Origin: Clostridia bacterium | GTDB lineage: Bacteria > Bacillota > Clostridia > Oscillospirales > Acutalibacteraceae | Reading direction: 5' to 3' | Length of the DNA: 20,803 nt | Assembly: GCA_017559885.1 (NCBI GenBank) | Contig: JAFYQN010000184.1 | Span: forward strand, 1-20,803 | Shown here: positions 8,285-14,354 of the stretch, piece by piece | How the letters are laid out: each line of letters begins with the position of its first letter | How positions within the stretch are numbered: the first letter of the stretch is position 1 | The notes under the pieces: model-generated | The model's database searches: none | What the model was told of the DNA's origin: nothing | What the model saw: the letters and a program-made list of their open reading frames with translations, nothing else | Position numbers and translations under genes: made by a program

Positions 8285-9987
8285 TGCAACAAAAGAAAAG
8301 AAAACAGCAAAGTTTTGAATACGGCGCAATAATACTGCTTTGCTCTACAATGCTTGTTAAAGTTATAGGCGCAGTATTTAAGATACCGCTTTCGCGAATT
8401 TTAACTACTACGGGTAATGGATATTTTTCTGCCGCATACGACCTTTTTACACCTATATATTCTTTGGCTATGGCAGGATTGCCAATAGCGGTCTCTCGCT
8501 TGGTGTCGGAGAATATGACAAACAAAAAATATAATGACGTGAGGCAATCATTTAAAATCACAAAGAAAATATTTAGAATTTCAGGTTTGGTTGGTTTTTT
8601 GTTATTGTTGTCACTTTCTTATCCGTTTGTGATGTTTTCTAAAGCTGAACCCGAAAATGTGTATAGTATTCTTGCAATAGCGCCTTCGTTGTTTTTTTGT
8701 TGTATAATGTCAGCGTACAGGGGATATTACGAAGGACTTCGAAATATGTATCCTACTGCAGTTTCGGATGTTATAGAAGCATTAGGAAAACTTATATTCG
8801 GTTTAGGTTTTGCAAGTGCTATGCTTCATTGGACAAATAACCTTGCATTTGCGGCGGCAGGCGCTATGTTAGGTATTGTTTTCGGTGGAATGTTGTCTGC
8901 ATTATTTTTAATTTTGTTTTATAAAATTAAAGGTGACGGTATATCGAAACAAGAATTGCAAAACTCACCTATCGCTGAGGATCCCAAAGCAACTACAAAA
9001 GCGCTAATTGCGATTGCGATACCCGTTGTTCTTGCGTCGCTTGCTAACAATATAGCATCATTGGTAGACGTATCTATGGTTATGCGTCAATTAAACAATA
9101 TTGTAGATAGCAGTGCAAATGATATTAGAGCGATGTTTGAAGCTTCTATTACTGAATATAATGCTATTGAAATTGCTAAAAATCGTCCGGAATTAATAAA
9201 TGATAAAATACCTGAATTTCTTTATGGTGTGCGAGGCCAGGCATTTACATTGTATAATTTGGTACCTACTATAGCGTCGGTTTTGGGCGTTAGCGCTTTA
9301 CCGGTGTTGGTCACTGCATGGAAGAAAAATAATAAAAAATTAGTAAAAAGCAATATTGAGTCAATAATTAAACTTACCGCGATAATTGCTATGCCGGCAG
9401 GAATGGGATACTTATTTCTTGGTACGCCTATAATGTCACTTGTTTTTGGTACCGTTGCCGCAGAGCAAATAGGCGGCGTTATGCTTAGTATTTATGGTGT
9501 AGCCGCTGTTTTTGCAGGTCTTTCTATTCCTATGACAAGTATGTTACAAGCCATAGGAAAAGAAAAAATATCTTTACGAAACATAGCTATCGGCGCAGGT
9601 CTTAAAGTAGTAGCAAACTTGATTTTTGTGAATGTTTTATGGTTCAATATTCGCGGCGCGGCTATGGGTACGTTGGTATGTTATCTATTTATATTCATAG
9701 CTAATTTATCATCGCTTATAAAGTATACCGGTGTAGTTCCCAATATCTATAAAACCATCATAAAACCGCTTATAGCGGCGGTTATGTGTGGCGCTTCTGC
9801 GTTAGGAGTTCAGTATTTGTTGGACGGCGCAGGCAAGATTGGCACAGTAGCGGCGATTGCGGTAGCAGCAGTTGTGTATTTTGCTGTACTTGTAATACTT
9901 AATACTTTTGAACCCGACGATGTTGTTACGTTGCCCAAGGGTGAAAAAATATTAAAAATAATGACAAAGTTAAAATTGATTAGATAA
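8284..9987 (+). CDS. spoVB: SpoVB/YabM-family polysaccharide (lipid-linked oligosaccharide) flippase
   Basis: This 567-residue polytopic membrane protein belongs to the MATE/MOP flippase superfamily and has about 12-14 hydrophobic segments. The N-terminus (EYGAIILLCSTMLVKVIGAVFKIPLSRIL) and the YDLFTPIYSLAMAGLPIAVSRLVSE stretch are typical of SpoVB/YabM proteins. In Bacillus these act in cell-wall or spore-cortex precursor handling. A charged cytoplasmic loop lies at about residues 215-240 (KIKGDGISKQELQNSP). In B. subtilis, yabM precedes yabN (MazG), yabO, yabP, yabQ, divIC and yabR. The same order holds here except that mazG is missing and hup is present. The symbol is at family level: SpoVB and YabM paralogues cannot be told apart from this alone. 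I see no convincing terminator in the 164 bases after it. Confidence 0.88.
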   Translation: MQQKKRKQQSFEYGAIILLCSTMLVKVIGAVFKIPLSRILTTTGNGYFSAAYDLFTPIYSLAMAGLPIAVSRLVSENMTNKKYNDVRQSFKITKKIFRISGLVGFLLLLSLSYPFVMFSKAEPENVYSILAIAPSLFFCCIMSAYRGYYEGLRNMYPTAVSDVIEALGKLIFGLGFASAMLHWTNNLAFAAAGAMLGIVFGGMLSALFLILFYKIKGDGISKQELQNSPIAEDPKATTKALIAIAIPVVLASLANNIASLVDVSMVMRQLNNIVDSSANDIRAMFEASITEYNAIEIAKNRPELINDKIPEFLYGVRGQAFTLYNLVPTIASVLGVSALPVLVTAWKKNNKKLVKSNIESIIKLTAIIAMPAGMGYLFLGTPIMSLVFGTVAAEQIGGVMLSIYGVAAVFAGLSIPMTSMLQAIGKEKISLRNIAIGAGLKVVANLIFVNVLWFNIRGAAMGTLVCYLFIFIANLSSLIKYTGVVPNIYKTIIKPLIAAVMCGASALGVQYLLDGAGKIGTVAAIAVAAVVYFAVLVILNTFEPDDVVTLPKGEKILKIMTKLKLIR

Positions 9988-10054
9988 ATATGGTGAAAAT
10001 GCACAAAAACAATTTCTAAAATTTAACAGTTATTCATAAATCTATTAAAATTGG

Positions 10055-10082
10055 TTGATTTTTTTGAAAGATAAGTTATAAT
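10055..10082 (+). promoter_or_regulatory. Sigma-A-type promoter for hup
   Basis: TTGATT (10055-10060), a 16-base spacer and a perfect TATAAT (10077-10082). The expected start is near 10089, giving a leader of about 60 bases before the strong AGGAGGG ribosome site at 10138-10144. The rest of the 164-base gap between the flippase gene and hup (9988-10151) is AT-rich, and I see no terminator in it. Confidence 0.75.
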
Positions 10083-10151
10083 TATTAAGGATATTTGAAT
10101 TGTTTAAAAAACACTTTAAAGAAAACCAAAAATATTCAGGAGGGTTCAGTT

Positions 10152-10424
10152 ATGAACAAAACAGAATTAGTAGCAGCAGTTGCAGAGAAAGCAGGTCTTT
10201 CTAACAAAGATGCAGCAAAGGCAGTAGCAGCAGTATTTGACGCTATTACCGATACTCTTAAGGCAGGCGACAAGGTTGCTCTCGTTGGCTTCGGTACATT
10301 CGCAGTTAAAGAACGTGCAGCTCGCGAAGGCGTTAACCCTGCAACAGGTAAGAAGATTAAGATCGCTGCTTCAAAGGCACCCGCTTTCAAAGCTGGTAAA
10401 GCTCTTAAAGACGCTATCAACTAA
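10152..10424 (+). CDS. hup: HU-family DNA-binding protein
   Basis: HU is a small basic nucleoid protein that binds and bends DNA as a dimer. The 90 residues contain the whole fold: MNKTELVAAVAEKAGLSNKDA, then VALVGFGTFAVKERAAREGVNPATGKKIKI, which includes the beta-arm with the conserved NPATG and the intercalating proline, then the C-terminal ASKAPAFKAGKALKDAIN. ATG 10152 has AGGAGGG at 10138-10144. An in-frame upstream ATG at 10095 adds 19 residues unlike any HU and is rejected. Codon use is more optimised than in flanking genes (AAG, TTC, GCT, CTC are frequent), as expected for high expression. It has its own promoter and is followed directly by a terminator. Confidence 0.97.
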   Translation: MNKTELVAAVAEKAGLSNKDAAKAVAAVFDAITDTLKAGDKVALVGFGTFAVKERAAREGVNPATGKKIKIAASKAPAFKAGKALKDAIN

Positions 10425-10441
10425 TTTGAAATTAGTAAAAG

Positions 10442-10474
10442 ATGAGCCGCCTGTTTGGCGGCTCATAATTTTTT
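10442..10474 (+). terminator. Intrinsic terminator after hup
   Basis: A perfect 10-bp stem, ATGAGCCGCC (10442-10451) with GGCGGCTCAT (10457-10466), closes a TGTTT loop and is followed by AATTTTTTG. Only 16 bases separate its U-tract from the next start codon, so the S4 gene probably depends on read-through. Confidence 0.92.
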
Positions 10475-10490
10475 GAAAAAAGGAATAAAT

Positions 10491-10733
10491 ATGAGATTAG
10501 ACAAATACTTAAAGGTATCAAGAATTATAAAACGCCGCACGGTAGCAAACGAAGCGTGTGACGCGGGACGCGTTATGGTTAACGGCAAGGTAGCGCGAGC
10601 TTCTCTTGACGTAAAGGTAAACGATATTATCGAAATATCTTTTGGCGCAAAAAACGTAAAGGTGCAGGTGACTGACGTTGCCGAAACAGTCCGCAAGGAT
10701 GACGCTGCAACTCTTTACAAAATAATTGAATAA
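10491..10733 (+). CDS. rqcP: S4-domain RNA-binding protein, RqcP (YabO/HslR) homologue
   Basis: This 80-residue protein is essentially one S4 domain: MRLDKYLKVSRIIKRRTVANEACDAGRVMVNGKVARASLDVKVND. B. subtilis RqcP (YabO) binds stalled 50S subunits with RqcH and supports C-terminal alanine tailing in ribosome quality control. Length, motif and neighbours (hup/yabP/yabQ/divIC/yabR) all point to the same protein. The rqcH gene is not in this window. ATG 10491 has AAAGGA at 10478-10483. An in-frame start at 10455 lies inside the hup terminator and is rejected. A second terminator begins three bases after the stop. Confidence 0.9.
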   Translation: MRLDKYLKVSRIIKRRTVANEACDAGRVMVNGKVARASLDVKVNDIIEISFGAKNVKVQVTDVAETVRKDDAATLYKIIE

Positions 10734-10735
10734 GC

Positions 10736-10776
10736 AAAACACCTCATAAATATATTTTAATGAGGTGTTTTATTTT
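10736..10776 (+). terminator. Intrinsic terminator after the S4 gene, overlapping the yabP start region
   Basis: A perfect 12-bp stem, AAAACACCTCAT (10736-10747) with ATGAGGTGTTTT (10760-10771), has a 12-base AT-rich loop and a TTTTATTTT tract (10768-10776). The 3' arm contains the GAGGTG ribosome site of yabP, and the U-tract runs into its TTG start codon. It can therefore end transcription and also mask translation of yabP. Confidence 0.85.
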
Positions 10777-10777
10777 G
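10762..10777 (+). promoter_or_regulatory. Ribosome binding site and TTG start of yabP inside the terminator hairpin
   Basis: GAGGTG (10762-10767) lies 7 bases before TTG (10775-10777). The in-frame ATG at 10760 is part of the hairpin stem itself and has no ribosome site upstream, so TTG is the better start. It yields an N-terminus (MQENLTVVQNVIIESRKK) that fits the YabP family without extra residues. Confidence 0.7.
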
Positions 10778-11047
10778 CAAGAAAATTTAACTGTGGTTCA
10801 AAACGTTATAATAGAAAGTAGAAAGAAATTAAATATATCGGGAGTAAAAGACGTAATTTCTTTTGATGACGAAACCGTTTTGCTTGATACCGAATTAGGG
10901 AAAATGACGGTCAAGGGCGAGGGATTGCATATTGAAAGTTACAATACCCAAACGGGCGACCTTACGGCAACGGGAAAAATTCACGCTATAGTATATATGT
11001 CCGACGCAAAAACGACAGGCGGATTTTTATCACGTATTTTTAGATAA
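10775..11047 (+). CDS. yabP: Sporulation protein YabP
   Basis: YabP/YqfC-family proteins are small, sporulation-associated and made in the mother cell in B. subtilis; the molecular function is unclear. The 90 residues show the family pattern: a basic NVIIESRKKLNISGVKDVISFDDETVLLDTELGKMTVKGEGLHIE core, a central TGDLTATGKI and the C-terminal GGFLSRIFR, which corresponds to the GFFSKLFR end of the Bacillus protein. The start is uncertain: TTG 10775 (preferred, with GAGGTG) or ATG 10760 (five more residues, inside the terminator stem). It is followed after three bases by yabQ. Confidence 0.88.
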   Translation: MQENLTVVQNVIIESRKKLNISGVKDVISFDDETVLLDTELGKMTVKGEGLHIESYNTQTGDLTATGKIHAIVYMSDAKTTGGFLSRIFR

Positions 11048-11050
11048 GTT

Positions 11051-11569
11051 ATGTGGGAAATAGATGTTGGCAATCAGGCGTTAACCTTTGCATTGTCGAT
11101 GGCGACAGGCGGAATTTTTTGTGTGTCGTACGATATTGTCAGGGCAGTTCGCAAGGTGGCGCTTAATACGTTTTGGGCGGTATTGTTTACCGATATATTG
11201 CTTTGGATAATTTACGCGTTTGTTACGTTCGTATTTTTAATAGCGCGAACAAACGGCGAAATCAGGGGATACGTTTTGGTGGGTGAAGCAATAGGGTTTG
11301 CGCTTTGTCGTATAAGTGTTTCTCGATTGCTTTTTCCTATTTTAAGGTTTATTGCCGTAAAAACAGCGGTAGTTGTTCGCAAAATGGGTCAAATTATATA
11401 TGTATTTTATGCCAAAACCGAAACTTTAATTTTAAGTCAAAAGAAATATGTATTTAAATTTTTTAAAAGTATAAAAAAACTCTTGAAAAACATAGTCAAA
11501 CTGTTGTATACTAATAGAAATATTGCAGTTATGGAGAATGCTTTTGATGAAACAAAGACCAAAGCGTAA
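11051..11569 (+). CDS. yabQ: Sporulation membrane protein YabQ
   Basis: YabQ is a membrane protein needed for spore cortex formation in B. subtilis. The 172 residues begin with hydrophobic segments at about 9-30 (LTFALSMATGGIFCVSYDIV), 39-66 (FWAVLFTDILLWIIYAFVTF and on) and 75-105. A basic, lysine-rich C-terminal region of about 60 residues follows. ALSMATGGIFCVSYDIVRAVRK and the acidic GEAIGFALCR segment are typical of the family. ATG 11051 lies three bases after yabP, with little ribosome site, so it is probably coupled to yabP. Its 3' end carries a candidate promoter for divIC and overlaps the divIC start by 23 bases. Confidence 0.88.
   Translation: MWEIDVGNQALTFALSMATGGIFCVSYDIVRAVRKVALNTFWAVLFTDILLWIIYAFVTFVFLIARTNGEIRGYVLVGEAIGFALCRISVSRLLFPILRFIAVKTAVVVRKMGQIIYVFYAKTETLILSQKKYVFKFFKSIKKLLKNIVKLLYTNRNIAVMENAFDETKTKA
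11483..11512 (+). promoter_or_regulatory. Candidate sigma-A promoter for divIC-yabR, inside yabQ
   Basis: TTGAAA (11483-11488), an 18-base spacer and TATACT (11507-11512). The expected start is near 11519, just before the divIC ribosome site GGAG (11533-11536). It lies wholly within yabQ coding sequence, so the match could be chance in lysine-rich codons, but its position is exactly right. Confidence 0.5.
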
Positions 11570-11840
11570 AAAAAGTATCATAGTGCGACTCATTGTTCTT
11601 GGCGTTTCCATATATATGGTAGCAACTCTTATAGGACTTGGAAACGAACTTGCCAAGCTTAATGCAGAGTATGAAAACTACGTTAAAGAGTATGAGTCTT
11701 TAAAACTTACTAACGAAGAGTTAAAGAAGTTGTTAGATAGCGGTTCTCATGCCGAAATTATTGAAAAAGCGGCGCGAGAAAGACTTGGTTATGTTTATTC
11801 GGATGAAGAAATATATATTGACACATCAGGCAATAATTAG
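11547..11840 (+). CDS. divIC: Septum formation initiator, DivIC/FtsB family
   Basis: DivIC/FtsB is a bitopic division protein that forms a complex with FtsL and DivIB at the septum. The 97 residues show the standard layout: a short basic cytoplasmic N-terminus (MKQRPKRKKS), one membrane helix (IIVRLIVLGVSIYMVATLIGL, about 11-31), a coiled coil (LAKLNAEYENYVKEYESLKLTNEELKKLL, about 35-63) and the FtsB-like end EKAARERLGYVYSDEEIYI. ATG 11547 has GGAG at 11533-11536, ten bases upstream. In-frame starts at 11523 and 11538 are poorly placed and would add residues before the basic tail. It overlaps yabQ by 23 bases, and yabR starts 16 bases downstream. Confidence 0.92.
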   Translation: MKQRPKRKKSIIVRLIVLGVSIYMVATLIGLGNELAKLNAEYENYVKEYESLKLTNEELKKLLDSGSHAEIIEKAARERLGYVYSDEEIYIDTSGNN

Positions 11841-11856
11841 GGGGACTTTATAAATA

Positions 11857-12309
11857 ATGCAGTTTAAGGTTGGAGACATTGTAGAAGGCAAAATTACAAC
11901 AATTACATCTTTTGGTGTTTTTGCTGATATCGGCGACGGCAAATCCGGTATGGTACATATATCGGAGGTTGCAAGAAACTACGTGAGTGATATTAAAGAA
12001 CACGTCAAGGTTGATGACGTTGTTAAAATGAAGATTTTAAACATTGGTGACGATGGCAAAATCTCGCTTAGTATAAAGCGCGCATTGCCACCCGAAAAAA
12101 AGGATGACGCGCCACGTCGCGAAAAAAGAAACGCGCCGCCAAAGCAGACGATTGATTCTACATATACATGGACTCCCAAAAAGAGTGAGCCCGCAAGTTT
12201 TGAAGAAATGATGAATCGCTTTAAACAATCAAGTGATGAAAAGTTTTCGGACTTAAAACGCAAAAATCCCGATGCAAACCGCACAAAGCGCGGCAACGGT
12301 GTAAGATAA
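11857..12309 (+). CDS. yabR: S1-domain RNA-binding protein, YabR homologue
   Basis: The N-terminal S1 domain (residues about 1-75) carries VGDIVEGKITTITSFGVFADIGDGKSGMVHISEVA and ISLSIKRAL, typical of YabR and of the S1 domain of PNPase. The C-terminal half (about 76-150) is low-complexity and basic (DDAPRREKRNAPPKQ; an MNRFKQSSDEKFSDLKRKNPDANRTKRG end), probably a disordered RNA-binding tail. The specific RNA target is unknown. AGGGGGA at 11839-11845 overlaps the divIC stop and lies 11 bases from ATG 11857. In B. subtilis and many Clostridia spoIIE follows yabR; here a terminator and a fumarase subunit gene follow. Confidence 0.9.
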   Translation: MQFKVGDIVEGKITTITSFGVFADIGDGKSGMVHISEVARNYVSDIKEHVKVDDVVKMKILNIGDDGKISLSIKRALPPEKKDDAPRREKRNAPPKQTIDSTYTWTPKKSEPASFEEMMNRFKQSSDEKFSDLKRKNPDANRTKRGNGVR

Positions 12310-12316
12310 ATAAATT

Positions 12317-12360
12317 AGGGCTGCTTCCTTCTTTTTACAGGAAACTGCCCTTTGTTTTTT
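12317..12360 (+). terminator. Intrinsic terminator after yabR
   Basis: AGGGCTGCTTCCT (12317-12329) pairs with AGGAAACTGCCCT (12339-12351), with two internal mismatches, followed by TTGTTTTTT (12352-12360). The next start codon is only 12 bases downstream, which leaves no room for a promoter between them. Confidence 0.8.
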
Positions 12361-12372
12361 AGAAGTGATTTT

Positions 12373-13215
12373 ATGAGAGAAATAAACGTAAACGTAATAA
12401 CCGACGTTATTGAAGAATTGTGTATCAAGGCGAATAAAGAATTGCCCTGCGATATAGAAAACTGTCTTAACAAATGCGCCCAAAATGAAACAAACGCGTT
12501 ATCGCGTAGCGTGCTTTATGATTTGCAAAAAAATCTTGAAGCCGCAAAAGAGTATAATATACCCATTTGTCAGGATACGGGTATGGCGGTAATTTTTCTT
12601 GAAATAGGGCAGGATGTTCATATTACAGGCGGTAATTTATACGATGCAATAAATGAAGGTGTACGCCGCGGTTATGAAAAGGGTTTGCTTCGCAAATCTG
12701 TGGTTGCCGACCCACTAAATCGTATCAATACAAATGATAATACACCGGCAGTAATACATACAAACATTGTTGCAGGCGAAAGCGTAAAAATCACCGTAGC
12801 GCCAAAGGGCTTTGGCAGTGAAAATATGAGCGGTATAAAAATGCTTACCCCCTCTCACGGAAGACAGGGTGTGGTTGATGCGGTAATCGATATTGTTAAA
12901 GCGGCATCAAATAACCCTTGTCCGCCAATGGTTATAGGCGTTGGCATAGGCGGTGATTTTGAGCAGTGCGCATATCTTGCAAAAAAGGCGCTTTGCCGTA
13001 GCACCGAAATAAGACACAGCAATCCTTTTTATGCCGAACTTGAAAAAGAATTGCTTGACAAAATAAATGAGTTGGATATAGGTCCACAGGGCTTTGGCGG
13101 TATTACTACCGCGTTTGCCGTTAATATTGAAACTGCTCCAACACATATTGCAGGACTTCCTGTTGCAGTAAATATAGGGTGTCACGTAACCAGACATATA
13201 ACAAAGGAAATATAA
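12373..13215 (+). CDS. Class I fumarase / L(+)-tartrate dehydratase-type alpha subunit, no beta subunit nearby
   Basis: This family has the 4Fe-4S half of two-subunit class I hydratases, interconverting fumarate and malate (or acting on tartrate). The 280 residues match a complete alpha subunit. All three expected cluster cysteines are visible: ICQDTGMAVIF (Cys about 63), PCPPMVIGVGIGG (Cys about 183) and VNIGCHVTRH at the C-terminus. GVRRGYEKGLLRKSVVADPLNR is the typical central motif, and GSENMSGIKMLTPS is also conserved. ATG 12373 has a weak site (AAGTGAT); an in-frame ATG at 12352 lies in the terminator U-tract and is rejected. The beta subunit, which should follow, is not here: the next gene is an RNA methyltransferase. 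Either the partner is elsewhere or the protein has another role. Confidence 0.9.
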   Translation: MREINVNVITDVIEELCIKANKELPCDIENCLNKCAQNETNALSRSVLYDLQKNLEAAKEYNIPICQDTGMAVIFLEIGQDVHITGGNLYDAINEGVRRGYEKGLLRKSVVADPLNRINTNDNTPAVIHTNIVAGESVKITVAPKGFGSENMSGIKMLTPSHGRQGVVDAVIDIVKAASNNPCPPMVIGVGIGGDFEQCAYLAKKALCRSTEIRHSNPFYAELEKELLDKINELDIGPQGFGGITTAFAVNIETAPTHIAGLPVAVNIGCHVTRHITKEI

Positions 13216-13217
13216 AG

Positions 13218-14351
13218 ATGGAAAATATAAAATTAATTGCTCCTTGTCTTTTTGGAGTTGAAAGTATTGCCGCCGATGAATTTAGACGTATGGGTTTTGA
13301 ATCGGTTGAGGTCGAAAACGGCAGAGTGCTTTTAGAAGGCGATTTTAATATGCTTGCTCGCGCGAATATTAACTCGCGTTTTGCCGAGCGTATACTTATT
13401 AATATGGGTCAGTTCCACGCTACCACGTTTACCGAACTTTTTGATAAGGTTAAAGCACTCCCTTGGGAACGTTTTATAGGCAAAGACGACGCTTTTCCAG
13501 TAGCGGCAGGTTCAAGTATTAACTCTGCTCTTTTTAGCATACCTGACTGCCAGTCAATTATAAAAAAGGCAATCGTTGAACGACTTTCGTCCCAATACGG
13601 TATTAAGTGGTTTAATGAAACAGGCGCTGAAATTAAAATTCGTTTTACAATTATTAAAGATAACGTAACGGTTGCTATCGATACTTCGGGCGAGGGACTT
13701 CATAAGCGTGGTTACCGTCGCAACTCTAACGATGCTCCGCTAAAAGAAACCTTGGGAGCTGCTATGTGCGATTTGGCGCGTATTTTCCCCGATACCCAGC
13801 TTTACGATCCATTTTGTGGTAGCGGCACATTGCTTATAGAGTCGGCGCTTATGGCCACGAAAACGGCGCCCGGTCTTCGTAGATTTTTTGCGGCAGAGAG
13901 ATTTGCCAGTATTCCTAAAACCGCTTGGCAACAAGAACGTATGCGCGCGCAAGACCTTATAATTAAAAACATTGATTTTAGAGCGCAGGGTTTTGATATC
14001 GACCCAAACAGTGTAGAACTAACACTTGCTAACGCTAAAAAAGCAGGCGTTGAAAAATACGTTAAAGCGGCAGTAGGGGATATCAGAGATTTCAAGACTC
14101 CCGACGAGAGATTGCTTGTTATTACAAACCCACCGTATGGCGAGCGTTTGCTTGACGTAGCAGAAGCGGAGAAACTTTATAAGATAATGGGTGAACGCTT
14201 TGACCGTATCCCCGGTAAAAAGTACTTTGTAATAAGTCCGCATGACGAGTTTGAAAAACATTTTGGCGCTACCGCCGATAAACGTCGCAAACTTTATAAC
14301 GGTATGATAAAGTGTCAACTCTTTATGTATTTTAAAAACAAAGGAATATAA
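13218..14351 (+). CDS. THUMP-domain class I SAM-dependent RNA methyltransferase (RlmL/YpsC family)
   Basis: This 377-residue protein probably methylates a guanine N2 in 23S rRNA, like the RlmL N-terminal enzyme and B. subtilis YpsC. The N-terminal ferredoxin-like and THUMP part (about 1-165) contains PCLFGVESIAADE and ends with DTSGEGLHKRGYRR. The Rossmann methyltransferase part has DPFCGSGTLLIESALMA (197-213), the acidic motif GFDIDPNS, and the catalytic NPPYGERL (304-311). ATG 13218 lies two bases after the fumarase stop, with AAAGGAAAT at about 13203-13211. An in-frame start at 13179 would overlap the fumarase and lacks a site. Probably co-transcribed with its neighbours. Confidence 0.9.
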   Translation: MENIKLIAPCLFGVESIAADEFRRMGFESVEVENGRVLLEGDFNMLARANINSRFAERILINMGQFHATTFTELFDKVKALPWERFIGKDDAFPVAAGSSINSALFSIPDCQSIIKKAIVERLSSQYGIKWFNETGAEIKIRFTIIKDNVTVAIDTSGEGLHKRGYRRNSNDAPLKETLGAAMCDLARIFPDTQLYDPFCGSGTLLIESALMATKTAPGLRRFFAAERFASIPKTAWQQERMRAQDLIIKNIDFRAQGFDIDPNSVELTLANAKKAGVEKYVKAAVGDIRDFKTPDERLLVITNPPYGERLLDVAEAEKLYKIMGERFDRIPGKKYFVISPHDEFEKHFGATADKRRKLYNGMIKCQLFMYFKNKGI

Positions 14352-14354
14352 ATA

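Noticed and set aside
10095..10151. Upstream ATG that would extend HU by 19 residues
   Set aside because: The extension is Lys/Asn-rich and unlike any HU, and the strong AGGAGGG site lies directly before ATG 10152.
10720..10752. Possible sigma-E promoter for yabP, with CATAAATA (10745-10752) as the -10 box
   Set aside because: The -10 fits at 6 of 8 positions, but no acceptable -35 box lies 13-15 bases upstream; the best candidate is 18 bases away. Left as a hypothesis only.
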